Below are positions 17,333 to 25,817 of a DNA stretch of 64,000 bases, one piece after another. Below the pieces are notes generated by a model. That model saw only the letters and a program-made list of their open reading frames with translations. It was not told the DNA's origin and did no database searches. Origin of the DNA: M3007 sp046299435 (GTDB lineage: Bacteria; Bacteroidota; Bacteroidia; Chitinophagales; Saprospiraceae); the NCBI GenBank assembly GCA_046299435.1, contig JBKBIC010000001.1, forward strand, positions 1 to 64,000, given 5' to 3'. Made by a program: the position numbers and the translations under genes. Position 1 is the stretch's first letter, and each line of letters starts with the position of its first letter.

Positions 17333-19738
17333 ATGGCTACCACTTTTTTCCGCACCGTAACGCGCCGCTTGACGCGCAACAAGTTGTTCTCGCTCATCAA
17401 CATATCGGGCCTCGCGGTGGGGCTGACGTGCTTCATCCTCATCGCCACTTATGTGGTTTCTGAACTGGGGTACGACGGCTTCCACGAAAAAGGCGACCGC
17501 ATTTTCAGGCTCACCTCGCAGGCTGGGGAAGATGGCCAAGTGAGCGATTTTGCCACCACGCCCACTGCCGCATACCCGGAATTCAAGCGGGTGTTCCCGG
17601 AAGTGGAGTCGGGCGTGCGGATTTACAGCACGGCTGATTTTTCGCCCACCGTGCTGCGGCATAACGAGGAAGTGCGCGAGGAAAAGGGATTCCTGTGGGC
17701 CGATTCGACGTTTTTTGAGCTATTTTCCTTTGAGGTGAAACAGGGCGACCGCCACACGATGCTCGACCGGACGAACTCGGTGGTGCTGACCGAGCAAGCA
17801 GCCCGCCGGTATTTCGGGAACGAAGACCCGCTGGGCAAAACGCTGCGGGCTGGGGCTTCCACCGATTTGACGGTGACTGGCGTGGTGGCCGATGTGCCGG
17901 AAAACTCGCAAATCAAGTTTGATTTCGTGGCCTCGTTTCACACGTTGGAGGGATGGCGGGAGCACATCTGGGGCTCGGCCAATTTTTACACCTACTTGCT
18001 GCTCCACGACCCCGCAGCGGCGGCTCCGCTGGAAGCCAAAATCAAAGCGCACACCGCCGAACTGATGAAGGGCGAATTCGCAGCCGGTAGTTACCTGACG
18101 TATGTGCTCCAACCCATGCGCGAAGTTCACTTGAGTGCCCGCGCAGAAGGTGGTTTGGAGCCGGGCAGCGATATGCGATACGTCTATATTTTTTCGGCCA
18201 TCGCGCTGCTGATATTGCTGGCGGCGTGCATCAATTACATCAACCTGACCACCGCCCAAGCCGTCGAGCGGGCAGCTGAGACGGGCATCCGCAAAGTGGT
18301 GGGCGCGTTCAACGGGCAACTGGTGCGGCAGTTCATCGGCGAATCGGCGTTCGTCACGGCGATTGCGCTGGTGCTGGCGGTGACGGCTTCCTACTTGTTG
18401 CTACCTGCTTTCAACGACCTGAGCGGGCGGGAATTGAGCCTCGTTTTTTCCCAAAGCCCGAATGCCCTGTTGGGTCTCGTCGGGCTTGGCTTGGTGGTGA
18501 GCTTGGTGGCGGGCGGCTACCCGGCCTTTGTGCTCGCCAATTTTCAGCCGGCGAAGGTGCTGAAAGGCGATTTCAAAAGCACGGGAAGCGGCGGCAGCCT
18601 GCGCAAAACACTGGTTGTGTTCCAGTTCGCGGTGTCTTTCCTTTTGCTCATCGGCACGTTCGTCATCAATCGGCAGATGGCTTTCATCCAAAACCGCAAA
18701 CTCGGCTACGACAAAGAGCAAGTCGTGGTGCTGCCGATGGACCGCGTGGTGCGGGGAAATTTGTCGAGCGTGAAAAACGAGCTGAAAGCCGATGTCCGCA
18801 TCCAACAAGTGGCGGCGGCCTCCGAAACACCCACCTTCGTGCAGGGCGGTTACAGCATCTGGGCCGAAGGCAGGCCGGAGGATTTTCGCATGACGGTCAA
18901 CGCCGTCGGCACCGACGAGGATTTTGTAAAAACACTGGGCATCCGGCTGCTGGCAGGCGAGGATTTCGCCGGAACCGACGTGGCTCAATTGGCGACAGAT
19001 AGCGTCGAACTCCGACGTTATCGCTTCATAATCAATGAGTCAGCCGCCAGGGAACTGGGCTGGACAGCCGAAACGGCCATCGGCAAGCGCATCCGCATCA
19101 ATGGCCGCGACGGCACGGTGAAAGCGGTCGCAGAGGATTTCCACATCGCCCCGCTGCACCAAAATATCGCCCCCTTGGCCCTGTTCATCACCGACCGCGA
19201 GGTGAACAAACTGATGATAAAATTCAGGGGAGGCGACATTCCGGCTACGCTCGCCAACATCGAAAAGGTCTGGAAAAAAGTGGCCCCGCACCGGCCGTTC
19301 AACTATGCTTTCCTCGACCAAGAGTTCGACGAGATGTACCGCACCGAGCAGCGATCGGGCAGCATCGCCAGCGTGTTTGCGTTGCTGGCGATTTTCATCG
19401 CCTGCACGGGGCTGTTCGGGCTGGCAACGTACACCATCCAGCAACGCCGCAAGGAAATCGGCATCCGCAAAGTGCTCGGCGCGTCGGTAACAAGCATCAC
19501 AAGCCTGCTGGCCAAAGACTTCTTGAAATTAGTCGCCATAGCCTTTGTCATCGCCGCGCCAGTGGCCTATTTTTTCATGCAAAAGTGGCTCTCCGATTTT
19601 GCCTATCGCATTGACATCCAATGGTGGATGTTCGTCGTGGCGGGCGCAGCAGCTGTCGGCATCGCGTTTTTGACGGTCAGTTTCCAGAGCATAAAAGCGG
19701 CACTCGCCAACCCCGTCAAATCACTGCGGAGCGAGTGA
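17333..19738 (+). CDS. ABC transporter permease, FtsX/MacB type (first of two)
   Basis: 801 residues. The architecture is of the eight-TM Bacteroidota type: an N-terminal TM (20-45) after TRRLTRNKLFSLINISGLAVG, a MacB-PCD periplasmic domain, and an FtsX module (about 285-420). A second TM and periplasmic domain follow, then a final FtsX module starting near 680 with the motif RRKEIGIRKVLGASVTSI. Such permeases work with a separate ATPase; MacB-like systems move lipoproteins, peptides or drugs, or act as mechanotransmission devices. No ATPase gene is in this window. The next gene, 35 bp on, is a paralogue. Confidence 0.9.
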   Translation: MATTFFRTVTRRLTRNKLFSLINISGLAVGLTCFILIATYVVSELGYDGFHEKGDRIFRLTSQAGEDGQVSDFATTPTAAYPEFKRVFPEVESGVRIYSTADFSPTVLRHNEEVREEKGFLWADSTFFELFSFEVKQGDRHTMLDRTNSVVLTEQAARRYFGNEDPLGKTLRAGASTDLTVTGVVADVPENSQIKFDFVASFHTLEGWREHIWGSANFYTYLLLHDPAAAAPLEAKIKAHTAELMKGEFAAGSYLTYVLQPMREVHLSARAEGGLEPGSDMRYVYIFSAIALLILLAACINYINLTTAQAVERAAETGIRKVVGAFNGQLVRQFIGESAFVTAIALVLAVTASYLLLPAFNDLSGRELSLVFSQSPNALLGLVGLGLVVSLVAGGYPAFVLANFQPAKVLKGDFKSTGSGGSLRKTLVVFQFAVSFLLLIGTFVINRQMAFIQNRKLGYDKEQVVVLPMDRVVRGNLSSVKNELKADVRIQQVAAASETPTFVQGGYSIWAEGRPEDFRMTVNAVGTDEDFVKTLGIRLLAGEDFAGTDVAQLATDSVELRRYRFIINESAARELGWTAETAIGKRIRINGRDGTVKAVAEDFHIAPLHQNIAPLALFITDREVNKLMIKFRGGDIPATLANIEKVWKKVAPHRPFNYAFLDQEFDEMYRTEQRSGSIASVFALLAIFIACTGLFGLATYTIQQRRKEIGIRKVLGASVTSITSLLAKDFLKLVAIAFVIAAPVAYFFMQKWLSDFAYRIDIQWWMFVVAGAAAVGIAFLTVSFQSIKAALANPVKSLRSE

Positions 19739-19773
19739 ACCCCTTGATTTTCAACCACTAAAACAGCAAGGCT

Positions 19774-22218
19774 ATGATTGGCTATAACTTGAAATTCATC
19801 TTCCGAACCCTGTGGCGAAACCGCCTGTTCACGGCCCTGAACATCATGGGCCTCTCCGTCGGGTTGGCAGCGGCGTGGGTCGTTTTCCAAATCGTTGACT
19901 TTGAGTTCAGTTACGATGGGCCACACCCGCACCGCGACCGGGCTTTTAGGGTGGTCAGTTCGTTCACTTATGACGGAAAAGAGAGCGGCAACGGCGGCGT
20001 GCCCACGCCTTTGGTCAAAGCCGCAAGCGACGTGGCAGGCGTAGAATTGGCCGTGCCTGTGTTCGACCGATATTTCACGAACGTGACCGTGCCGAGTCTC
20101 GGTGGTGGCAACCCACGTATTTTCGAGGATGAAATCCGCCAAATCGTGGAGACCGACGGGCGGTATTTCCAACTCACAGCCTACGATTGGCTGGCCGGAA
20201 GCCCAGTGGCCGCATTGGACGCACCCAACCAAGTCGTGCTCACGCGAAGCCGGGCGGCGCGATATTTTCCGGGGCTTTCGCCCGATCAGGTACTCGGCCA
20301 GACACTGTTTTACAACGACACCCTCCGCACGGCGGTCACGGGCGTAGTGGCCGATTTGGGCTACCCCAGCGTGTTCGAGGCTAAGGAGATGCGCTCGCTC
20401 GCAAAGCCAATCGCAACGGACGACAAACGCCGCTGGGCCAGTGTGAACTCCAACAACCAGCTTTTCCTCCTGCTCCACTCGAAAGCCGACCGTGACCGCG
20501 TGGCCGAGCAAATCAACCGCCTCTCGGACGAAAATAGCCGCGAGCAACTGGCCAAGAACAACATGACACGCCGCCACCTCCTACAATCGCTCCACGAAGT
20601 CCATTTCGACCCGGAATACGGCAGCCACATCCGGGCTGCCAACCCGAAGGTGCTGTACGGTATGCTGGCCGTTGCGGGCTTTTTGCTGCTGCTGGCCATC
20701 ATCAATTACGTCAATTTGTCCACCGCCCAACTGCCGCAGCGCACCCGCGAAATCGGGGTTCGGAAAACGCTCGGCAGTCAAAAACGCAGTGTGATTGGGC
20801 AGTTTTTGACCGAAACTGCGGTGGTCACGGTCGCATCGGCCTGCGTGGCAGGCCTGCTGGCTGCGTGGTTTTTGCGCGAATTTCAGGATATGATTCCAAG
20901 CGACGAGGCCATGCTGGATTTCGTGCGCGTGGGGCCGATACTCGGTTTCGCGCTAATTTTGGTGGGGGTTGTGAGTGCGCTTTCGGGGGTTTACCCGGGC
21001 TGGTTGATGGCGCGTTTTCAGCCGGTAAGCCTGCTACGCAGCCAAGTGGCGACAAGCAACAAAAGCGGTGTCCGGCTTCGCAAAGGCTTGATTGTGTTCC
21101 AGTTCGTCGTGTCGCAACTGTTGCTCGTGGCAGCTTTGGTCATGGGCCGACAGATGCAATTTTTGATGCGGCAAGACCTCGGATTCGACCGCGAGGCCAT
21201 CGTGCTGATTGACATCCCGTGGAAAATCCTGCAAAAACCGGAGATGAAAGACCGCCATTTCACGCTGGCCGACGAACTCCGAAAATTGCCCGAAGTGGAG
21301 GCCATCTCGCTTGGCGAGCAGATTTTTTCAAGCTCGTATTCGAGCAATACGCACGAGGCTGTGAACGCGCGGGGTGAAAAAGTGGAGCACAATATGTTCC
21401 GGCGTTACGCCGACACGGCCACCATTGGGCTGTACAAAATGCAACTTTTGGCGGGCCGAAACCTGTTGCCGAGCGACACCGCCCGCGAGTACGTCATCAA
21501 TGAAACGGCTGTGCAAACCTTCGGTTTTGGGTCGCCACAGGCGGCCGTCGGGCAGTTTTTGAAAGAAAATCAGGGCAACAGCTACCCCATCGTGGGCGTA
21601 GTCAAGGACTTCCAGATGCTCTCGTCTTACGAAAAAATCGAACCCGTCGCGCTCATGTGCAGCCGCGAAGGCCAGACGACTTTGAGCATCAAAATGGCTG
21701 GCTCCGACCCGAATCTCTGGCAGCAGGGCTTCCGAAAAATGGAGGCCGAATGGCAAAAACTCTACCCCACCGCGCCGTTCAAATATCAATTTTACGACGA
21801 GGTGCTGGCGGAGGTGTACGAGGAAGACCGCAAAATGTCGTCGCTCGCCAATGGCACGATGCTCATCGCGTTGCTCATCAGTTGCCTCGGCCTGTTCGGG
21901 TTGAGCACGTTCACCATCCTGCGGCGTACAAAGGAAATCGGCATCCGCAAAGTGCTGGGCGCGTCGGTGACGAGTGTCACAGGTTTGTTGGTGCGGGATT
22001 TCTTGGTTCTCGTCGTCGTATCCATCGTTATTGCCTCACCGATGGCCTACTTTTTTATGCAAAAATGGCTCTCCGATTTTGCGTATCGCATTGATATTCA
22101 ATGGTGGATGTTCGTCTTGGCGGGCTTGGCCGCTGTCGGCATCGCATTCTTGACGGTTAGTTTCCAATCGGTCAAAGCAGCACTGGCCAACCCCGTGAAC
22201 GCACTGAAAAACGAATGA
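19774..22218 (+). CDS. ABC transporter permease, FtsX/MacB type (second of two)
   Basis: 814 residues, same architecture as the preceding gene: LWRNRLFTALNIMGLSVGLA at the N-terminus, a first FtsX module around 290-410, and RTKEIGIRKVLGASVTSVTG in the last module. The last 55 residues (YFFMQKWLSDFAYRIDIQWW onward) are almost identical to those of the first permease, also at DNA level, while the periplasmic domains differ. The pair probably forms a heterodimer or two alternative transporters. The 35-bp gap supports one transcript. Confidence 0.9.
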   Translation: MIGYNLKFIFRTLWRNRLFTALNIMGLSVGLAAAWVVFQIVDFEFSYDGPHPHRDRAFRVVSSFTYDGKESGNGGVPTPLVKAASDVAGVELAVPVFDRYFTNVTVPSLGGGNPRIFEDEIRQIVETDGRYFQLTAYDWLAGSPVAALDAPNQVVLTRSRAARYFPGLSPDQVLGQTLFYNDTLRTAVTGVVADLGYPSVFEAKEMRSLAKPIATDDKRRWASVNSNNQLFLLLHSKADRDRVAEQINRLSDENSREQLAKNNMTRRHLLQSLHEVHFDPEYGSHIRAANPKVLYGMLAVAGFLLLLAIINYVNLSTAQLPQRTREIGVRKTLGSQKRSVIGQFLTETAVVTVASACVAGLLAAWFLREFQDMIPSDEAMLDFVRVGPILGFALILVGVVSALSGVYPGWLMARFQPVSLLRSQVATSNKSGVRLRKGLIVFQFVVSQLLLVAALVMGRQMQFLMRQDLGFDREAIVLIDIPWKILQKPEMKDRHFTLADELRKLPEVEAISLGEQIFSSSYSSNTHEAVNARGEKVEHNMFRRYADTATIGLYKMQLLAGRNLLPSDTAREYVINETAVQTFGFGSPQAAVGQFLKENQGNSYPIVGVVKDFQMLSSYEKIEPVALMCSREGQTTLSIKMAGSDPNLWQQGFRKMEAEWQKLYPTAPFKYQFYDEVLAEVYEEDRKMSSLANGTMLIALLISCLGLFGLSTFTILRRTKEIGIRKVLGASVTSVTGLLVRDFLVLVVVSIVIASPMAYFFMQKWLSDFAYRIDIQWWMFVLAGLAAVGIAFLTVSFQSVKAALANPVNALKNE

Positions 22219-22234
22219 TTCATAGGCAACAAAA

Positions 22235-22262
22235 GGGCGGCGAGGGCATGGCCCCGCCGCCC
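22235..22262 (-). terminator. Hairpin between convergent permease and hydrolase genes
   Basis: GGGCGGCG / CGCCGCCC stem (22235-22242 and 22255-22262), extended by GG/CC pairs inside. A CTTTTG run follows on the minus strand and no T-run on the plus strand, so it best serves the hydrolase gene. Confidence 0.6.
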
Positions 22263-22270
22263 CAAAAGCC

Positions 22271-23680
22271 TCAATGTTTGACGATTTTTGCCGTGTTGGC
22301 AGCCTTCCCGTCCAAAACCAGCGTCGCCGAGTACAGCCCGGCAGGCAGTTTTTGGAGGCTCGGAAGTTGCAAAACCTGCTCGCCCGCTGCCGGGCTCGAA
22401 ATGTCCGTTGCGGCCACTCTTTGGCCCAAAGCATTGGTCAGCACAACCTGTGCATCGGCCACGTCCGTTGGAAGATTGACCGAAATTTGCACCGCGTCGG
22501 AAAACGGATTCGGGAAAATGCGCATCGGTTCGGCAGTAGCCAAATCCGACGCGGAGACCATCGTCGTGCAGGCGATGTACGTTTTCAAAAGTGCCAGCAC
22601 GACCGGGGCAAGCGTCCACGAATTGCGCCGCCCGTCGTTGTTCAGCACCGCCACGCTCACATCCTGCGCCGGGAAATACCACACGCTGGCCGAGTAGCCC
22701 GCGTCGCCGCCGTGCCCGAAACCCTTGTAAGTCTGGAAATTGCGCTCCATGATGCCCAAGCCGTAGCGCGTGCCGCCGTTGAACGGCGTGGAAACGGTCG
22801 TTTTCAGCTGCGCCATCATGTCCGGCGAAAGCAGCGTGCCGCTCATGTACGTCCGCATCCAGCGCGCCATGTCCGAAGGTGTGGAATAATAAATGCCCGC
22901 TGCGCCGCCTGCCGTGGCGAACGAGTGCCAATTCGAGAAAAAATCGTGTGCGTCCTCGGCTTGCCCGTCGCCGTTCAGGTCAAGCCAAAGGTGCGCGATG
23001 GTCGGCGGCTGCGGCTCCAACGGCGGCGCGGAAATGGTGCCAAGCCCAAGCGGCGTAAAAAACCGGTCGCGTGCTTCTTGGTAATAAGGCTTGCCCGACG
23101 CGGCTTCGATGATGAGTCCGAGCAACAGGTAGTTCGTGTTGGAGTAGCTGAAATTCGCGCCCGGCTGAAAAAGCGGCGGACGGATGAACGTCTTGATGAT
23201 GTCTTCCTGCCGCCAAATAGAGTCCGGGTTTTGGAGCCAAGCAGGCTGCGCGTTGGGATTCGTAATCACATCGTAAATGCCCGATTGGTGCCGCAGCAGT
23301 TGCCGGATAGTGATGTTCGGATTGATGTATTGGAACGTATCGAGCCACTCATGCAGGCCGTCATCCAGCGAAAGCACGCCCTCATCGGCCAGTTGCAGGA
23401 TGCTGGCGGCGGTGATGGTCTTGGTCACGCTGCCGATGTTGAAAGCGTGGTCGTCGCCGATTTTTTCGAGCGGATTGGCCGACGAAATACCTGCGCCGTT
23501 TGCCCAAACCGCGCCGTTGGGCAGCTGCACCGCCGCGCCGAAACCTTTGGCATTGACCACTATGAGCATACTGTCGAGCGTCCGGTTGAGCATGCTGTCG
23601 AGCTTGGCCGGGACGGTTTGCGACCTGCCGCAAAGGCAAAGCAGGAGCAACAGAAACAAAACAGAAGTTGACTTTTTCAT
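22271..23680 (-). CDS. Serine hydrolase (class C beta-lactamase / DD-peptidase family) with T9SS sorting domain
   Basis: 469 residues. Signal peptide 1-21 (MKKSTSVLFLLLLLCLCGRS). The catalytic domain (25-370) shows S84-V-T-K87, Y179-S-N181 and H323-G-G, the three motifs of the family, so it should be active. Members include DD-carboxypeptidases, esterases and beta-lactamases; the substrate here is not known. Residues from about 390 form a T9SS sorting domain (MRIFPNPFSDAVQISVNL, LPAGLYSATLVLDGK). It starts 6 bp after the stop of the FG-GAP gene, so the two form an operon of exported proteins. Confidence 0.92.
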   Translation of the reverse strand: MKKSTSVLFLLLLLCLCGRSQTVPAKLDSMLNRTLDSMLIVVNAKGFGAAVQLPNGAVWANGAGISSANPLEKIGDDHAFNIGSVTKTITAASILQLADEGVLSLDDGLHEWLDTFQYINPNITIRQLLRHQSGIYDVITNPNAQPAWLQNPDSIWRQEDIIKTFIRPPLFQPGANFSYSNTNYLLLGLIIEAASGKPYYQEARDRFFTPLGLGTISAPPLEPQPPTIAHLWLDLNGDGQAEDAHDFFSNWHSFATAGGAAGIYYSTPSDMARWMRTYMSGTLLSPDMMAQLKTTVSTPFNGGTRYGLGIMERNFQTYKGFGHGGDAGYSASVWYFPAQDVSVAVLNNDGRRNSWTLAPVVLALLKTYIACTTMVSASDLATAEPMRIFPNPFSDAVQISVNLPTDVADAQVVLTNALGQRVAATDISSPAAGEQVLQLPSLQKLPAGLYSATLVLDGKAANTAKIVKH

Positions 23681-23686
23681 GTGTAT

Positions 23687-25120
23687 TTATCGGATAAAAA
23701 TTGGTTTGCGAGCATCGCCAACGGACAAAAAATAGATGCCACTTGGCAATCTGCCTTTCGGCAAATCGCAGCGGAAAACACCTTCGCCCGCTGGCTTTGG
23801 GGTCATCGAAAACAGCGTTTGCCCGGTGCTGTTTTGCAGCCGAACGGTGTCCAAATGCGCCCGGTTGGTTTTGATAAAAAATTGATTGTCAATGGGATTT
23901 GGGAAAATCCGCACCTCGTTGGCGAGGTCGTCCGCCTCCGGTGCTGCAACCACCGGTGAGCGCAGCAACAGCAAATCTTTCTGCGGATTTTGCGGGGTGT
24001 TGCGGTGGCAGACGTAAAGGTCGCGCAGGCCGTCGCCGTTGAAATCGGCGGCAATCACGCCGAGCGCGTCGCGGTAAAAATTCTTGCCCAGCACGGCCAG
24101 CGTTGCATCTGAAAAATGCCCGGAGCCGTCGTTTCCGTAAATTTTTAGCGGCCCGCCAAACACATTTGCTACCACGAGGTCAAGGTCGCCGTCGAGGTCA
24201 ATGTCCTCGAAAATCGCGTCAATCGTGTGGGCGGCATCGGTAGGCAATTGGGTCGCGGTTTTGTCCGTGAAATGGCCCGCACCGTCGTTGATGAACAGGC
24301 GGTTTTGTGGGTTTTTGCCGGGCAAAAAGGCCACATTCGAGAGAAAAATATCCAAGTCTCCGTCGCCCTCCACGTCCCCGAAAGCCACTTTCCGGGTCTC
24401 GATGTTCAGCCCAGCGGGCAGCCGAGCGGCGGTCTCGTCGGTGAAATTCCCGGTGCCGTCGTTGATTAAAAGCAGGTTTCCGTTCTCATTTCCTGCGAAC
24501 AAATCGGCATCGCCGTCGCCGTCCACATCGGCCAAAGCGAGGTCTTGCGTGGTGCGCTGGATTTGCGGAACTCGTTGATTTTCAGCGGAAAAGCCTCCCG
24601 CTCCGTTGTTGATGAGTACCCCAATCGTGCCTTTGTTCCCGAACAACAAATCCGGCAGCCCGTCCGAATTGAGGTCGGCAGCAATGACCGCATTGGCTTC
24701 CGAATCGGGTGGCTGGTAGGCCGCTGCCGCGAATTTGCCCGCGCCGTCGCCGAGGTAAAACTCGTGGACGTTCGACCAGCCCTGCGCCACGTCGTCCTCG
24801 CTGCAAAACACGAGGTCGAGATGGCCGTCGCCGTTGAAATCGGCCACCGCCACGTCTTCGGAGTCATGGGTTTCCTGCGGCAAATTGCCGGGCGTGGCGT
24901 TTGTGAAAACCGCCTGTCCATTGTTTCGCAGCAAAAAATTGGGCTGAAACTCGCGCGCAAATACGAGGTCGAGGTCGCCGTCGCCCTCCAAATCAAAGGC
25001 CCGGACATCCATGTTCGCGCCCGAAGCAGCGGCCGGGAGGTTGGCAGTCGCGTCAGTGAAAAGTTGGGCGAACGCCGCTGCTGGAAATAGGTATAATACG
25101 TTGAAAATGAGTGCTTTCAT
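23687..25120 (-). CDS. FG-GAP/VCBS-repeat protein with T9SS sorting domain
   Basis: 477 residues. Signal peptide MKALIFNVLYLFPAAAFAQ. Residues 35-380 are about seven FG-GAP/VCBS repeats forming a beta-propeller. Each has a calcium-loop-like motif such as DLEGDGDLDLVFA, DFNGDGHLDLVFC, DVDGDGDADLFAG, DVEGDGDLDIFLS or DIDLDGDLDLVVA. The C-terminus is a T9SS sorting domain (VRIFPNPIDNQFFIKTN, LPSGIYFLSVGD). Such proteins are cell-surface or released binding proteins. It is transcribed first in a two-gene unit with the serine hydrolase. Confidence 0.9.
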   Translation of the reverse strand: MKALIFNVLYLFPAAAFAQLFTDATANLPAAASGANMDVRAFDLEGDGDLDLVFAREFQPNFLLRNNGQAVFTNATPGNLPQETHDSEDVAVADFNGDGHLDLVFCSEDDVAQGWSNVHEFYLGDGAGKFAAAAYQPPDSEANAVIAADLNSDGLPDLLFGNKGTIGVLINNGAGGFSAENQRVPQIQRTTQDLALADVDGDGDADLFAGNENGNLLLINDGTGNFTDETAARLPAGLNIETRKVAFGDVEGDGDLDIFLSNVAFLPGKNPQNRLFINDGAGHFTDKTATQLPTDAAHTIDAIFEDIDLDGDLDLVVANVFGGPLKIYGNDGSGHFSDATLAVLGKNFYRDALGVIAADFNGDGLRDLYVCHRNTPQNPQKDLLLLRSPVVAAPEADDLANEVRIFPNPIDNQFFIKTNRAHLDTVRLQNSTGQTLFSMTPKPAGEGVFRCDLPKGRLPSGIYFLSVGDARKPIFIR

Positions 25121-25182
25121 CGTTGATTTTGATGTTGGTTTTGGAGGAAGGATTTTCTGTTCATCTTGCTTTCAGACTTTGG

Positions 25183-25190
25183 TAAATTTG
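25183..25190 (+). promoter_or_regulatory. -7 element for the Uma2 gene
   Basis: TAAATTTG, 33 bp before the start codon; no clear -33 element. Confidence 0.4.
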
Positions 25191-25223
25191 CACCACGCAG
25201 GGCGCAAAAAATTGAATTGAAAC

Positions 25224-25790
25224 ATGGAAGTCGCAACCAAAAACATCACCTACGCCGACCTCCGGGACTTGGAAATCCCCGAAGGCGACACGGGCATTTA
25301 TGAACTCATCAAAGGACAAATCGTGAGACGAGCATCACCCAACACACCGCACCAGCGGGTTTCGTTCAAACTCGCCATCGAATTTGGCATTTACAACCGC
25401 CAGAAAAACCTCGGCCAGTTCTTCGCCGCGCCATACGACGTGTACCTCGACGAGGAAAATGCGGGCATCCAACCCGACCTTTTGTTCGTCAGCCACGAGC
25501 GGGATTTTGTCATCCGAGAAAACAATGGCGTGGTCGGGGCGCCGGATTTGATTGTGGAAATCCTCTCGAAAGGCACGATGAACAAAGACCGGGGCGACAA
25601 AATGGAGGTGTACGAACAGTTTGCCGTGCGCGAATACTGGATTGTTGACCCGCAAAACCAGAGCATCGAGGTCTATCGCATGGAAAACAACCGCTATCGC
25701 TTGTTCTCATTTGCCGCCGAAGAAGGCACCATCAAGTCCTCCGTCCTGCCCGATTTTGAATTGGATGTGAAAACAGTCTTTGAAAACTGA
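25224..25790 (+). CDS. Uma2 family (DUF820) endonuclease-like protein
   Basis: 188 residues. The restriction-endonuclease-like fold of the family is suggested by YELIKGQIVRRASPNTPHQR, the acidic site IQPDLLFVSHE, PDLIVEILSKGT with its conserved Glu, DRGDKMEVYEQFAVREYWIV, and DPQNQSIEVYRM. Uma2 proteins are abundant in cyanobacteria and Bacteroidota; nuclease activity is predicted from the fold, and their biological role is not established. It is a single gene between two minus-strand genes and converges on the receptor gene after 27 bp. Confidence 0.92.
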   Translation: MEVATKNITYADLRDLEIPEGDTGIYELIKGQIVRRASPNTPHQRVSFKLAIEFGIYNRQKNLGQFFAAPYDVYLDEENAGIQPDLLFVSHERDFVIRENNGVVGAPDLIVEILSKGTMNKDRGDKMEVYEQFAVREYWIVDPQNQSIEVYRMENNRYRLFSFAAEEGTIKSSVLPDFELDVKTVFEN

Positions 25791-25817
25791 GCAATTTCTG
25801 ATTTCCAATTTCCACAC

